Assembly: GCA_964500895.1 (NCBI GenBank)
Contig: CAZCQP010000030.1
Location: 1-36,092, forward strand
DNA length: 36,092 bases
From: CAZCQP01 sp964500895
Lineage (GTDB): Bacteria; Bacillota; Clostridia; Lachnospirales; JAISER01
Reading direction: 5' to 3'
Shown piece by piece: positions 1 to 7,671 of this stretch (position 1 is its first letter; the number at the start of each line of letters is the position of its first letter). The notes beneath the pieces are model-generated. The model was not told where the DNA came from and did not search any database. It saw only the letters and a program-made list of their open reading frames with translations. Position numbers and translations under genes: made by a program.

Positions 1-2
1 GC

Positions 3-107
3 AAACGTGCTGAGCTGGCAAAAAATTTGCTCGAAAATCCTGCATTCCTTATTATGACTACAGGTTCTAAGAGAATTTCCATATATCCGTGTAAGATTTC
101 CACTTGA
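3..107 (+). CDS. 3' end of an unidentified gene (partial)
   Basis: An open frame enters from the left edge and stops at TGA 105-107, giving a 34-residue tail that reads KRAELAKNLLENPAFL, then a short Thr/Gly/Ser/Lys stretch and an end in YPCKIST. It is collinear with the mgl genes and ends 74 bases before mglB. A regulator or sensor gene is often found upstream of mglB in Clostridia, but nothing in this fragment identifies a family, so no function is assigned. It may also be a chance open frame. Confidence 0.35.
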   Translation, partial: KRAELAKNLLENPAFLIMTTGSKRISIYPCKIST

Positions 108-132
108 TTAAATCTGTATACATATGTACAAT
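104..132 (+). promoter_or_regulatory. Candidate sigma-A promoter for the mgl genes
   Basis: TTGATT (104-109) and TACAAT (127-132) are separated by exactly 17 bases, and the first transcribed base would fall near 139. The -35 box overlaps the stop codon of the upstream fragment. The site lies about 50 bases before the mglB start. No other well-spaced pair was seen in this gap. Confidence 0.5.
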
Positions 133-138
133 TTAACT

Positions 139-151
139 GGATTTAAAATCC
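139..151. promoter_or_regulatory. Inverted repeat at the mgl transcription start, possible operator
   Basis: GGATTT and AAATCC flank one central A (6-1-6), immediately downstream of the proposed -10 box and over the expected start site. That position suits repressor binding. A second palindrome, TACATATGTA at 119-128, overlaps the spacer and -10. AT-rich DNA produces short palindromes by chance, so this is tentative. Confidence 0.25.
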
Positions 152-181
152 ACATTATTAAAAAAATTGGAGGTATTTACA

Positions 182-1219
182 GTGAAAAAATTCATTTCTC
201 TTGCGCTTGCCGTTGTTATGACGGTTGCACTGGCTGCTTGCAGCTCGTCTACCCCAGCGCCAAGCGAAGCACCTGCAACAGCTGCACCAGAAGCGGAAGC
301 ACCCGCAACAGAAGAAGCACCTGCGGCGGAAGCTAAAACTTATAATGTAGGCGTCTGCATTTATAAGTTTGATGACAACTTCATGACACTGTACCGCCAA
401 GAAATTGAAAGCTATTTCAAATCCATTGAAACAGACACAGCCAAGTACAAGGTTACAATCGTGGACGGCAAAGGCGATATGGCCGAACAAACCAACCAAG
501 TTGATAACTTCTTGGCTCAAGGCGTAGACGTACTTATCGTTAACCTTGTGCAGTCTTCATCGGCAGCCACGGTTACCGAAAAAGCTAAAGCAGCCGGCAT
601 CCCCGTTGTTTACATCAACCGCGAGCCTTCCGAAGACGACATGAAGGCTTGGGAAAAAATTTGCTATGTTGGCGCAGACGCACGCCAGAGCGGAACATAC
701 CAAGGCGAAATTATTGCCAGCCTGCCTACCAAGGGCGATGCTGATGGCGACGGAACCGTTCGTTACGCCATGATTATGGGTGACCCCGAAAACGTTGATG
801 CACAATACCGCACAGAGTTCTCCGTTAAGGCACTCACAGATGCAGGCATTGCTGTTGAAGAACTTTTCAAACAACGTGGTGACTGGGAACAAGCCAAAGG
901 CCAGGAACTTGCTGCTACAGCACTGACACAGTTCGGCCCCAAACTTGACGTTATCTTCTGCAACAACGACGGTATGGCACTGGGTGCTTACCAAGCCATT
1001 GTTTCCGCAGGCCGCACCGTTGGCAAGGACGTTTACCTTGTTGGCGTTGACGCTCTGCCAGAAGCCGTACAAATGGTTAAAGACGGCACAATGACAGGCA
1101 CCGTGCTCAACGACCACGTTGGCCAAAGCCACTCTGCTGTTGACGCTGCTGTTAAATACATGGACGGTAACACAAATGATACCTATATCTGGGTTGACTA
1201 CCAAAAAATTACACAATAA
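182..1219 (+). CDS. mglB: Galactose/methyl-galactoside ABC transporter substrate-binding lipoprotein
   Basis: This is the extracellular sugar receptor of the Mgl importer, which delivers galactose (and probably glucose or methyl-galactoside) to MglC and MglA. The start is GTG 182, because GGAGG lies at 169-173; an upstream in-frame TTG at 167 overlaps that site and is unlikely. The 345-residue protein opens with a lipoprotein signal (VKKFISLALAVVMTVALAAC), whose Cys would be lipidated. An Ala/Pro/Glu-rich linker follows, then a periplasmic-binding-protein fold of the type I sugar family beginning YNVGVCIYKFDDNFM, with the family-typical segment CNNDGMALGAYQA. Length fits MglB. It is separated from mglA by 314 bases containing a fold-back repeat, unusual for an operon of this kind. 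Family assignment is firm; exact sugar range is inferred. Confidence 0.93.
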   Translation: MKKFISLALAVVMTVALAACSSSTPAPSEAPATAAPEAEAPATEEAPAAEAKTYNVGVCIYKFDDNFMTLYRQEIESYFKSIETDTAKYKVTIVDGKGDMAEQTNQVDNFLAQGVDVLIVNLVQSSSAATVTEKAKAAGIPVVYINREPSEDDMKAWEKICYVGADARQSGTYQGEIIASLPTKGDADGDGTVRYAMIMGDPENVDAQYRTEFSVKALTDAGIAVEELFKQRGDWEQAKGQELAATALTQFGPKLDVIFCNNDGMALGAYQAIVSAGRTVGKDVYLVGVDALPEAVQMVKDGTMTGTVLNDHVGQSHSAVDAAVKYMDGNTNDTYIWVDYQKITQ

Positions 1220-1268
1220 CCAAATGCTTTTTAAAGATTATGCGTGATTAATTTTAAGGGTCTGTTTA

Positions 1269-1434
1269 AGAACCTGTATTCAATAATGGGTTGCCAGAAT
1301 TTGAAACAGCGATTTTTCGCCATTTGAGGCGTGGCGGCGCAGGCATAATAGAAAAATTATGGCAAGCCGCCACAACAAAGAAGGGCGGAATAATCGCTTC
1401 AAAGGCGGGCGACAGCTTATTGAATACAGGTTCT
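1269..1434 (+). repeat. 166-bp fold-back (MITE-like) element, copy 1
   Basis: The element has perfect 18-bp terminal inverted repeats, AGAACCTGTATTCAATAA at 1269-1286 and its reverse complement at 1417-1434. The interior is also an imperfect palindrome: the arms share a GCGATT..TCGCC-type block, GTGGCGGC/GCCGCCAC, and a central CATAAT/ATTATG pair, so almost the whole unit can fold into one long hairpin. A second copy of the same length and orientation lies at 35417-35582 with about seven differences. There is no coding gene inside; the short open frame on the reverse strand is a by-product of the repeat. No clear target duplication is visible. It fills most of the 1220-1533 intergenic gap between mglB and mglA. 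The flanking CTGTTTA (1262-1268) and TAAACAG (1468-1474) are also complementary. Confidence 0.85.
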
Positions 1435-1533
1435 AATATCTGCCTGCAATACATTGCACGGGGATATTAAACAGGCTCTCACCACGCTTAACTGCTGCAT
1501 AGCTTTTCAATCTGTTTTAAGGAGGGTTCGTTT

Positions 1534-3045
1534 TTGGAATATATCCTTGAAATGAGAGGCGTATCCAAACAGTTCCCCGGAGTTAAGGCTCTTAACAACG
1601 TGTCGCTGAAGCTTAGGCCCGGCAGCGTTCATGCCCTAATGGGTGAAAACGGCGCCGGGAAATCCACGCTTATGAAATGCATGTTTGGCGTTTACGCCAT
1701 GGACGAGGGCGAAATTATATACAACGGCCAACACGTTAAAATTTCAAACCCTTTTGATGCGCTAAAAAAAGGAATCGCCATGGTGCACCAGGAACTCCAG
1801 CCCATTCCCGAGCGTTCAATTGCCGAGAACATATACTGTGGGCGCTATCCCATCAAACGCATCGCCGGCATTAAGGTGGTTGACCACAAAAAAATGTACG
1901 ACGATACTAAAGAGCTGTTAGACCGGTTGGGTTTGGGTTTCGACCCAAGGGCAAAACTTTCCACCCTCTCCATTTCGCAAATGCAGCTTGTGGAAATTGC
2001 CAAGGCCGTTTCTGCCAACGCCAAAATTGTTATCATGGACGAGCCCACATCATCCCTGACGCTGAACGAGGTCAACACCCTCTTTAGCATCATCAATAAG
2101 CTGCGGGACGAGGGCTGTGCAATTGTTTATATCTCCCATAAAATGGAGGAAATCCTGCAAATATCAGACGAAGTGACCATCATGCGTGACGGTTGCTACA
2201 TCGGCACATGGCCTTCAAAGGAACTGACCACCGATTTAATCATCACCCGAATGGTTGGCCGAGAGCTTACAAACCTTTACCCACCCCACCAGCATGTGGT
2301 AAGCGATGAAATTGTGCTTGAAATAAGCGACTATACGTCTATTCATGCAAACTCGTTTAAAGACTGTTCTTTCCAGCTGCGTAAGGGTGAAATTTTAGGG
2401 GTTAGCGGCCTGGTGGGTGCCCAACGTACAGAGCTGTTCGAGGGCATTTTCGGTTTACGTGCCAAAACAAAAGGCACCGTGACCCACAACGGCAAGGTGC
2501 TTAAAATTCGTAGGCCGCAGGATGCCATTGCAAACAAAATTGCACTGATAACCGAAGACCGCAGAGGTAGCGGCATTTTTGGCGTGTTGTCCATTGAAGA
2601 CAACGTGTCCATTGCTTCCCTGGATCAATATCTGGAATATCGCCTGATGTTGAACCAGAAAAAAATTGATGCCTTGGTTAAAGACAACATTGCCAAGCTC
2701 AGCATTAAAACCCCCAGCAGCAAAACTCAGATTCAGTCGCTTTCCGGGGGTAACCAGCAAAAGGTTATCATCAGCCGTTGGCTGGCCAATGATCCAGACA
2801 TTTTGATTATGGACGAACCCACCCGTGGCATCGACGTGGGCGCAAAATACGAAATTTATTGCATTATTTCCCAGCTTGCGGCAGAGGGCAAGAGCATAAT
2901 TCTCATAAGCTCTGAAATGGGCGAGCTTATCGGCATGGCAGACAGGATTATGGTCATGTGTGACGGCCGAATTACAGGCTTTGCCGATGGTGAGGGTATG
3001 AACCAAGAAAACATTATGGGCTTAGCCACGCGTTTCGGCGCATAA
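1534..3045 (+). CDS. mglA: Galactose/methyl-galactoside importer ATP-binding protein
   Basis: This is the ATPase that powers the Mgl galactose importer at the inner face of the membrane. At 503 residues it has the two fused nucleotide-binding domains typical of sugar importers of the carbohydrate-uptake-2 class. The first domain carries Walker A GENGAGKST, signature LSISQMQ and Walker B IVIMDEPTSSL. The second has a degenerate Walker A region (GLVGAQRTE), a canonical signature LSGGNQQKV and Walker B ILIMDEPTRGID; this asymmetry is normal for the family. The start is TTG 1534, with AAGGAGGG at 1519-1526. It is followed after 19 bases by mglC. Confidence 0.95.
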   Translation: MEYILEMRGVSKQFPGVKALNNVSLKLRPGSVHALMGENGAGKSTLMKCMFGVYAMDEGEIIYNGQHVKISNPFDALKKGIAMVHQELQPIPERSIAENIYCGRYPIKRIAGIKVVDHKKMYDDTKELLDRLGLGFDPRAKLSTLSISQMQLVEIAKAVSANAKIVIMDEPTSSLTLNEVNTLFSIINKLRDEGCAIVYISHKMEEILQISDEVTIMRDGCYIGTWPSKELTTDLIITRMVGRELTNLYPPHQHVVSDEIVLEISDYTSIHANSFKDCSFQLRKGEILGVSGLVGAQRTELFEGIFGLRAKTKGTVTHNGKVLKIRRPQDAIANKIALITEDRRGSGIFGVLSIEDNVSIASLDQYLEYRLMLNQKKIDALVKDNIAKLSIKTPSSKTQIQSLSGGNQQKVIISRWLANDPDILIMDEPTRGIDVGAKYEIYCIISQLAAEGKSIILISSEMGELIGMADRIMVMCDGRITGFADGEGMNQENIMGLATRFGA

Positions 3046-3064
3046 GGAGGTAAAGGAGGCAGTT

Positions 3065-4057
3065 ATGTTAACCCAAAAAAAAGTGAGTGACGTGTTGCTT
3101 AATAACGCCATCATCATTCTTATGCTTGGCGTGGCAATTGCCGTGGGCATTATGCGCCCGGCGTTCTTTTCGCCATACAACCTTAAAAATCTTATTTCAA
3201 ACACCTCTGTGCGCTTTATCATCGCTTTGGGCGTGTCGGGCTGCCTTATAACCAAAGGCACAGACCTTTCCGCCGGGCGGCAGGTGGGCTTTGCTGCGTG
3301 TTTGGCTGCCACGTTCCTGCAACGGGGCGACTATGTTGACAAGGTGTTTAAAACACTGCCTGAAATGCCTATTATCGCCGTGTTGCTGGGCGTTTTGGTA
3401 GTGGGGCTTTTCATTGGTTTTTTAAACGGCATCGTTATTTCACAATTTAATGTGCCGCCGTTTATAGCCACCCTTGGTATGCAGACAATTGTTTACGGTG
3501 CCTGTCTTGTATTCACAAAAGCCCAGCCTATCGGAGGGTTAAGCCCACGCTATACCTCCATTTCAAGCGGCTCCCTTTTTGGAATAACGTTTTTGCCGTA
3601 TCTCGGCATCATTGCCTTGGTTATTGGTACCGTAATATGGTTTGTTTACAACAAAACACCCCACGGTAAATATATGTATGCCATCGGCGGCAACGAAAAC
3701 TCTGCAGAGGTTTCTGGCGTGAACACCCGCAAAACTAAAATTGTCATTTATATGTCCGCCTCTCTGTTGTACGCAATAGCCGGGTTCCTGCTAGGGGCCA
3801 AGGCTGGCGGCGCATCGGTAGGGCTTGGCTTTGGTTATGAGCTGGAGGCCATCGCCGGATGTACAATCGGCGGTGTTTCCACAAACGGTGGCATTGGCCG
3901 TGTGAGCGGAATTTTAATCGGTGTGACGGTGTTCGAGCTTCTTAAAATCGCCATGCAGTTTATCGGTGTTGACCCGTCTTACACGTTTATCATTCAAGGT
4001 GTTGTCATCGTGTTTGCTGTGGCTTTGGACATTCGCAAATATATTGCCAAGAAATAG
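3065..4057 (+). CDS. mglC: Galactose/methyl-galactoside ABC transporter permease
   Basis: This is the membrane channel of the Mgl importer. The 330-residue protein is strongly hydrophobic with roughly eight to ten membrane segments and belongs to the BPD_transp_2 (RbsC/MglC) permease family. The typical segment GLFIGFLNGIVISQFNVPPF and the ATPase-contact region near IGGNENSAEVSGVNTRK are both visible. The start ATG 3065 follows AAGGAGGCAGTT. The stop is 9 bases before a small membrane ORF, so the two are almost certainly co-transcribed. Length and order (B-A-C) match known mgl operons. Confidence 0.95.
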   Translation: MLTQKKVSDVLLNNAIIILMLGVAIAVGIMRPAFFSPYNLKNLISNTSVRFIIALGVSGCLITKGTDLSAGRQVGFAACLAATFLQRGDYVDKVFKTLPEMPIIAVLLGVLVVGLFIGFLNGIVISQFNVPPFIATLGMQTIVYGACLVFTKAQPIGGLSPRYTSISSGSLFGITFLPYLGIIALVIGTVIWFVYNKTPHGKYMYAIGGNENSAEVSGVNTRKTKIVIYMSASLLYAIAGFLLGAKAGGASVGLGFGYELEAIAGCTIGGVSTNGGIGRVSGILIGVTVFELLKIAMQFIGVDPSYTFIIQGVVIVFAVALDIRKYIAKK

Positions 4058-4066
4058 GAGAACCCT

Positions 4067-4234
4067 ATGGATAACAAGGAACGTAATGAACCCGGCTTTG
4101 TAAACGCCAAAGAACGGCTTTACGACAAAGTTCCGTTCACAGTGAAGCAAATGGACTTCATTCTGGCGGCTCTGGCTGTGTTGTTTGTGGTACTGTTCAT
4201 ATTCGGCGCTTTAAAGGGGAACCATATTATTTAG
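4067..4234 (+). CDS. Small single-span membrane protein of the mgl operon
   Basis: A 55-codon frame starts at ATG 4067 behind AGGAG (4056-4060) and ends TAG 4232-4234. It begins 9 bases after mglC. The protein has a charged soluble N-terminus of about 28 residues (MDNKERNEPGFVNAKERLYD) and one strongly hydrophobic segment, FILAALAVLFVVLFIFGALK, near the C-terminus. The good ribosome site, tight spacing and clean amphipathic-then-membrane layout argue for a real gene too short for common ORF cutoffs. I do not recognise the family. Its position suggests it assists or tunes the MglBAC importer, for example by binding MglC, but that is inference. Confidence 0.7.
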   Translation: MDNKERNEPGFVNAKERLYDKVPFTVKQMDFILAALAVLFVVLFIFGALKGNHII

Positions 4235-4277
4235 CTAGACGCTCATTCTATGTTTACTGTTATACGCAATGACTATT

Positions 4278-4308
4278 ACCCCGGCGGTTGTCTGCCGGGG
4301 TTGCTTTT
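4278..4308 (+). terminator. Terminator-like hairpin between the mgl genes and galK
   Basis: CCCCGGC (4279-4285) pairs with GCCGGGG (4294-4300), with A4278/T4301 extending the stem and an 8-base loop. TTGCTTTT follows directly. It would end mgl transcripts, or let only part read through into galK, whose Shine-Dalgarno site (GGAGG 4309-4313) follows immediately. The U-run is interrupted by GC, so termination may be partial. Confidence 0.65.
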
Positions 4309-4319
4309 GGAGGCATATG

Positions 4320-5603
4320 ATGGCTTTAACAGCTGAACTTGCAGCACAATTTACATGTGGGCACTTTGATAAACAACTTGAATATATTTACACAACCAAC
4401 CACCTGGCGCCTGTGCGTGAGCGCTACGCCCGTTTGCTGGCCGCTTTTGCCGAAGCGTTTGGGGAACGGGACGTGCGTGTTTTTTCTGCCCCAGGGCGTA
4501 CAGAAATCGGTGGCAACCACACCGACCACCAGCTTGGCCGTGTGCTTGCCGCTGCCGTTAATCTGGACACCATCGCCGCTGTATCCTTCCGTGATGACGG
4601 CAAAATCCGCATTGTGTCGGAGGGCTATCCCGTTTATGAAATGGATGTTTCCCAGCTTGCTCCGGTTAAAGCAGAGGAAAATACCACCATTGCCATTGTG
4701 CGTGGTATTTGCGCAAAGTTCACGGGAATGGGCTACAAACTGGGCGGGTTCGATGCTTGCATGGCCACCACGGTGCTTAAGGGTTCTGGGCTTTCCTCCT
4801 CTGCGGCATTTGAAACCCTTGTGGGTACAATCATCAACAACCTGTTCTGCGGCGGCAAGGAAAACGCCGTGACCATTGCCCAAATTGGCCAGTACGCCGA
4901 AAATGTGTACTTCGGCAAGCCCAGTGGGCTTATGGACCAGTGTACCTCAAGCGTAGGCGGGTTTATCACCATTGATTTCTACAACGCCCATGCCCCGGTT
5001 GTGGAAAAGGTTAACTTTGATTTCTCGGAAAGCGGGTATGATTTGTGCATCATCGACACCGGCGACCACCATGTGGATTTAACCGCCGACTATGCGGACA
5101 TAGCTTTTGAAATGGCCCGTGTGAGCCGTGTGTTTGGGGAGCAACATTTAAGCCGAGTGGATGAAAGCCAGTTTTACCGCCGGCTTTATGAAGTGCGGTC
5201 GGCCTGTGGCGACAGAGCAGCTGTACGTGCCATGCATTTCTTTGACGAAAATACCATTGTTCCGCTGGAAGCCGCAGCACTTGCGGAAAGAGACTTCCCA
5301 CGGTTTCTTGAGCTTATTAGGCAGTCGGGGTTGTCCTCCTTTATCCGCCTGCAAAACATTTATTCGCCCCAATCGCCAACTGTCCAGGGCGCTACAGTGT
5401 TTCTTTCTCTTTGTGAAAGGCTGTTAGGCAACGCCGGTGCATGGCGCATACACGGTGGCGGTTTCGGGGGCACCGTGCAGGCTTTTGTGCCCAAAGCACA
5501 AACGGCGGCGTTTAAGGCGGAAATTGAAAAAGTGGCAGGACAGGGCAAGTGCTATACCTTGTCTGTGCGGCCTGTTGGAGGGGTTGAAATTGGTGGCGCC
5601 TGA
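4320..5603 (+). CDS. galK: Galactokinase
   Basis: This GHMP-family kinase phosphorylates galactose with ATP to galactose-1-phosphate, the first step of the Leloir pathway in the cytoplasm. The protein has 427 residues from ATG 4320, which sits 6 bases after GGAGG; ATG 4317 is an in-frame alternative only 3 bases away. Motifs run in order: the galactose-binding signature APGRTEIGGNHTDHQLG, the ATP-binding GHMP loop GSGLSSSAAFE, and the C-terminal glycine motif IHGGGFGGTVQAF. In the signature, the Glu of the textbook GEHTDY is Asn, a variant I associate with a clostridial clade of galactokinases. The C-terminal 14 bases overlap galT, implying coupled translation. Confidence 0.92.
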   Translation: MALTAELAAQFTCGHFDKQLEYIYTTNHLAPVRERYARLLAAFAEAFGERDVRVFSAPGRTEIGGNHTDHQLGRVLAAAVNLDTIAAVSFRDDGKIRIVSEGYPVYEMDVSQLAPVKAEENTTIAIVRGICAKFTGMGYKLGGFDACMATTVLKGSGLSSSAAFETLVGTIINNLFCGGKENAVTIAQIGQYAENVYFGKPSGLMDQCTSSVGGFITIDFYNAHAPVVEKVNFDFSESGYDLCIIDTGDHHVDLTADYADIAFEMARVSRVFGEQHLSRVDESQFYRRLYEVRSACGDRAAVRAMHFFDENTIVPLEAAALAERDFPRFLELIRQSGLSSFIRLQNIYSPQSPTVQGATVFLSLCERLLGNAGAWRIHGGGFGGTVQAFVPKAQTAAFKAEIEKVAGQGKCYTLSVRPVGGVEIGGA

Positions 5604-7131
5604 ATATTGGATTGACCAACTGCTGTCTTACGGTTTGCGCACCGGCATTCTTGCCAAGGAAGATTATACCTTCACCCTTAATGCGCTTCTGGATTTGTTC
5701 CGGCTGGATAGCTTTGAAACGCCCGAAAACGCTGGGCAGGAACACTCCCTTGAAGACATTTTAGACGGGCTTATGGCTTATGCCGGGAGCACAGGGCTAT
5801 TAGAGGCGGAAAGCCAAACCAAGCGTGATTTGTTCGACACAAAAATCATGGGGCTTTTAACCCCTGCCCCCAGCACAGTGATTAGCCGGTTTGCAGATTA
5901 CTATGCCCGCTCCCCTATTGAGGCCACCGATTATTTCTATAAACTGTGCCGGGACATAGATTATATCCGCACAGCCCGGGTGGCCAAAGACGTTAAATGG
6001 ACAGCAGAAACCCCCTTTGGCCTCATGGACATCACCATCAATCTATCAAAGCCAGAGAAAGACCCAGCCGACATTGCCGCACAAAAACTGGCACCCCAAA
6101 GCGGATACCCCAAGTGCCTGTTGTGCATGGCAAACGAGGGCTATGCCGGGCGTGCCAACCACCCGGCCAGGCAAAACCTGCGCATCATCCCGCTAAAGCT
6201 GGAAGGGCAAAACTGGGGACTGCAATATTCGCCCTATGTGTATTATAACGAACACTGCATTGTTATGTCGGACAAGCATGTGCCCATGAAAATTGACGAT
6301 GGTACGTTCCATCGGCTGTTGGATTTCGTGGCCCAGTTCCCCCACTACTTCATCGGCTCTAACGCCGATTTGCCCATTGTGGGTGGTTCTATTCTCTCCC
6401 ACGACCATTTCCAGGGCGGGTGCTATACGTTTGCCATGGCACGGGCAGAGGTTTACCACACATTCACCGTGCCTGGCTTCCAGGGGGTAACATGCGGGCT
6501 TGTAAAGTGGCCCATGTCTGTCATACGGATTAAATGCCCGGACAAAGAACACATTACCAGCCTTGCCAGCCACATTCTGCAACTGTGGCGTGGTTATACC
6601 GATGAAAGCGCTTCAGTTTTCGCACACACAAATGGCGAGCCCCACAATACCATCACCCCCATCGCCCGTTTCCGGGACGGTATGTTTGAGCTGGATTTGG
6701 TGTTGCGCAACAACAGAACCACCCAGGAGCACCCCATGGGTTTGTTTCATCCTCACGAAAACCTGCACCATATTAAAAAGGAAAACATAGGCTTAATCGA
6801 AGTGATGGGATTGGCTGTGCTTCCGCCACGGTTGCTTGCAGAAATGGAAGAACTAAAGCGTGTGATACTAGCTGGGGAGGACTTAGGGGGCAACCCTCAA
6901 ATTCGGCACCATGCGGCTTGGGCACAAAAGCTGATGCAGAAGCATTCTTTCACACAAGAAAACATTGATGGCATCCTTCGGCAGGAAATTGGACTTGTGT
7001 TTGCCGCCGTTTTGGACGACGCAGGGGTGTTTAAATATACCACTGAGGGTAAAAACGCATTTTTAAGGTTTTTAGAAACTGTTTGCAATGCATTGCCGGA
7101 TGCAGCAAAAGTCATTAACAAGGGGTTTTAA
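5590..7131 (+). CDS. galT: UDP-glucose--hexose-1-phosphate uridylyltransferase, Firmicutes type
   Basis: GalT exchanges UMP between UDP-glucose and galactose-1-phosphate, yielding UDP-galactose and glucose-1-phosphate. At 513 residues it matches the longer family-2 enzyme of Firmicutes rather than the ~350-residue enterobacterial one. The start at TTG 5590 is chosen because GGAGG (5577-5581) is 8 bases upstream; TTG 5584 is too close and GTG 5593 is a possible alternative. The early segment IDQLLSYGLRTGI is typical. The active-site region reads GGSILSHDHFQGG, with the nucleophilic His in HDHFQ, followed by ARAEVYHTF. It overlaps galK by 14 bases. galE and galM must lie elsewhere. Confidence 0.92.
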   Translation: MVAPEYWIDQLLSYGLRTGILAKEDYTFTLNALLDLFRLDSFETPENAGQEHSLEDILDGLMAYAGSTGLLEAESQTKRDLFDTKIMGLLTPAPSTVISRFADYYARSPIEATDYFYKLCRDIDYIRTARVAKDVKWTAETPFGLMDITINLSKPEKDPADIAAQKLAPQSGYPKCLLCMANEGYAGRANHPARQNLRIIPLKLEGQNWGLQYSPYVYYNEHCIVMSDKHVPMKIDDGTFHRLLDFVAQFPHYFIGSNADLPIVGGSILSHDHFQGGCYTFAMARAEVYHTFTVPGFQGVTCGLVKWPMSVIRIKCPDKEHITSLASHILQLWRGYTDESASVFAHTNGEPHNTITPIARFRDGMFELDLVLRNNRTTQEHPMGLFHPHENLHHIKKENIGLIEVMGLAVLPPRLLAEMEELKRVILAGEDLGGNPQIRHHAAWAQKLMQKHSFTQENIDGILRQEIGLVFAAVLDDAGVFKYTTEGKNAFLRFLETVCNALPDAAKVINKGF

Positions 7132-7137
7132 CCAAAA

Positions 7138-7202
7138 TTTAGGCAGGGAAACCGTTCAAACGAACATGAATCACGTTCATTTAAACAATTTCCCTGCCTA
7201 AA
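7138..7202. terminator. Long palindromic hairpin after galT
   Basis: TTTAGGCAGGGAAA (7138-7151) is perfectly complementary to 7189-7202. The 37 bases between also fold (GTTCAAA with TTTAAAC carrying one mismatch, then ATGAA with TTCAT). It starts 7 bases after the galT stop and lies 31 bases from the end of the convergent membrane-protein gene. A clear U-run is missing on the + strand, so it may act as an mRNA 3' stabiliser or terminate from either side. Confidence 0.6.
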
Positions 7203-7232
7203 AAAATTACTACCCCAAAATAAAAGTATATT

Positions 7233-7562
7233 TCATTCACTCTTGCTTTTTCTGCTTCTCCAGTTAGTGAAAACGCCTATTACAATAAACAGAACATAAA
7301 GAGCAAGAAATGTGTATATCCGTTCCTGCTGATAAACATAGATTAAGCAAGTGGAAATAACACCAATTGCAATAGTACATATTATTTTTACGAACCAACG
7401 GATATGGGTGATTCTAAGCATTTCAGGAAGTATAAGCGATACAATCGTAAACGCAAAAAAACCAGTAGAAATTTTGATAGAATGCATTGTCAGGAACACT
7501 ACAACAGATACAACACTATAAATCAGAAAATGTTTTAAGAGATTCTTGATATCTTGACTCAT
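7233..7562 (-). CDS. Small integral membrane protein of unknown function
   Basis: The 109-residue protein has four hydrophobic spans (around residues 11-26, 32-48, 57-76 and 83-101) and a basic, charged C-terminus (NWRSRKSKSE). The start ATG 7562 follows GGGAGGGG, a strong ribosome site. The gene is AT-rich compared with the neighbouring gal genes. It sits convergent to galT and divergent from a broken secreted-protein gene. Four-span proteins of this size include bacteriocin immunity proteins and small transporters, but no diagnostic motif is present, so the role is unknown. Confidence 0.75.
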   Translation of the reverse strand: MSQDIKNLLKHFLIYSVVSVVVFLTMHSIKISTGFFAFTIVSLILPEMLRITHIRWFVKIICTIAIGVISTCLIYVYQQERIYTFLALYVLFIVIGVFTNWRSRKSKSE

Positions 7563-7597
7563 TGTACCCCTCCCTTTGCTTAATTATTATAACATAA

Positions 7598-7626
7598 TTT
7601 TCAAATAAATAAATTAATGATATAAT
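7598..7626 (+). promoter_or_regulatory. Possible promoter for the broken secreted-protein gene
   Basis: TTTTCA (7598-7603) and TATAAT (7621-7626) are 17 bases apart. The -10 is consensus but the -35 is weak, and the whole region is AT-rich, so chance matches are likely. It lies 45 bases before ATG 7672, which has an AAAGGATG-type ribosome site. Confidence 0.35.
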
Positions 7627-7671
7627 ATTTATACTAGGTGCTATTTATCTAATTGAAAGGATGTAGGTACT

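Noticed and set aside
48..70. Sequence CTTATT...TACAGGTTCTAA resembling the right end of the 166-bp repeat
   Set aside because: Only about 18 bases match, with a 2-base offset, and no body of the element precedes it; it lies in an open frame. Could be chance or a remnant.
557..1216. Long reverse-strand open frame (219 codons) opposite mglB
   Set aside because: Shadow of the mglB reading frame; no ribosome site or family resemblance.
1266..1454. Reverse-strand ORF of 62 codons over the first repeat, with a near-identical copy at 35321-35521
   Set aside because: It is created by the palindromic repeat itself, has no ribosome site, and the two versions run into unrelated flanks.
5437..5589. 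Upstream extension of the galT frame
   Set aside because: It lies wholly inside galK in another frame; GGAGG at 5577 supports a start at 5590.
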